Assembly: GCA_003667245.1 (NCBI GenBank)
Contig: RCNN01000464.1
Location: 1 to 22,049 of the forward strand
Source: Heterostelium multicystogenum
Lineage: Eukaryota > Evosea > Eumycetozoa > Acytosteliales > Acytosteliaceae
Direction of reading: 5' to 3'
DNA length: 22,049 nucleotides
Both the position numbers and the translations under genes were made by a program. The notes under the pieces are model-generated. The model ran no database searches. It was not told the DNA's origin and saw only the letters and a program-made list of their open reading frames with translations. This document shows positions 21,598 to 22,049 of the stretch, one piece after another. Each line of letters starts with the position of its first letter. The stretch's first letter is position 1.

Positions 21598-22049
21598 GAA
21601 CAACGAAGTCCTCGACGAAACCTGGCACCTGCTGCCCAAGGATGCGAGCTTCGATGGCATCTCCAACTGCGACGACCTGATCGTGCCACTGGCCCTGTGG
21701 CGCGAGCACGCTCACGCCCTCAAGGCCCGCGACGGCGGCCTGGGTGTAATGGCTGGACGCCGATGAAGAAGCCGAAGAGATCGGTGATGACGTGGAGCAC
21801 TTCCAGGTCATCGCCCTGAACTTCCCGGCCTTCACCGACGGTCGCAACTACTCCAACGCCCGCCTGCTGCGTGACCGTTATGGTTACAAGGGCGAGCTGC
21901 GGGCGATTGGCGATGTGCTGCGCGACCAGTTGTTCTACCTGCGCCGCTGCGGGTTCGATGCCTTCGCCTTGCGCGCGGACAAAGACCCGTACGAAGCGCT
22001 GGAAAGCCTCAAGGATTTCTCGGTGACGTACCAGGCCGCGACGGATGAA
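21581..22049 (+). CDS. DUF934 protein of the sulfite-reductase operon, 3' end beyond the window
   Basis: The ATG at 21581 lies inside the last codons of cysI, with AAGGAG seven bases upstream, indicating translational coupling. The protein starts MQRIIKNNEVLDETWHLL and contains the DUF934 hallmarks ALNFPAFTDGRNYSNARLLR and GELRAIGDVLRDQLFYLRRCGFDAF. A single extra base near 21752 shifts the frame. The 156 codons present are close to the usual 160-170, so only the last few are missing. DUF934 proteins occur next to sulfite reductase genes in proteobacteria and are thought to be accessory to it, possibly in electron delivery or assembly; the biochemical role is not established. Confidence 0.9.

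Noticed and set aside
1..22049. tRNA, rRNA, CRISPR arrays, insertion sequences, secretion-system genes
   Set aside because: Looked for on both strands; none seen.

Overview
The window looks like chromosomal DNA of a fluorescent-group Pseudomonas: GC-rich coding sequence, the gene neighbourhood cti / metH / ... / cysI / DUF934 (in P. aeruginosa PAO1 the same genes lie close together), and Pseudomonas-like protein sequences throughout. The assembly is of poor quality. Every long gene, including the housekeeping genes metH and cysI, is interrupted by single-base insertions and deletions, mostly in short homopolymers, and the protein resumes in another frame each time. I therefore annotate gene spans across these breaks and treat the breaks as probable sequence errors, not as decayed genes.

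Layout: (1) 1-713, minus strand, the 5' part of cti (periplasmic haem-dependent fatty-acid cis/trans isomerase), divergent from (2) metH, 879-4592, plus strand, cobalamin-dependent methionine synthase, with a possible MetR box between them. (3) 4638-18029, minus strand: two very large paralogous genes in tandem (about 2,200 codons each), lying between metH and cysI. Each encodes an N-terminal dermonecrotic-toxin-like (DUF6543-type) region with hydrophobic helices, three leucine-rich-repeat blocks separated by helical linkers, and a C-terminal NEL-type E3 ubiquitin ligase domain with a CGDGW active-site motif. (4) 18171-18389, plus strand, a DUF2970 membrane protein. (5) 18396-19478, minus strand, a periplasmic sugar-binding-type solute-binding protein. 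(6) 19581-19694, minus strand, a 37-residue single-membrane-span protein. (7) cysI, 19930-21597, plus strand, overlapping (8) a DUF934 gene that runs off the window end; these two form the sulfite-reductase operon.

The most informative feature is in the 162-base gap between the two giant genes. It holds a displaced copy of the last nine codons and stop of metH (23 bases identical to the real metH end). The distance from that stop to the next gene's stop (46 bases) almost equals the distance at the real metH end (45 bases). The sequences upstream of the two giant genes are also alike, up to a shared edge. Together these show that a unit running from the metH 3' end through a complete LRR-NEL gene and its promoter region was duplicated in tandem. 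The two copies have since diverged clearly.

Functionally, metH, cysI/DUF934 and cti are core metabolism and stress genes (methionine synthesis, sulfate assimilation, membrane adaptation). The LRR-NEL pair is accessory and host- or competitor-directed in appearance. No secretion genes, chaperone, immunity gene, mobile element, CRISPR array or RNA gene was found in the window.
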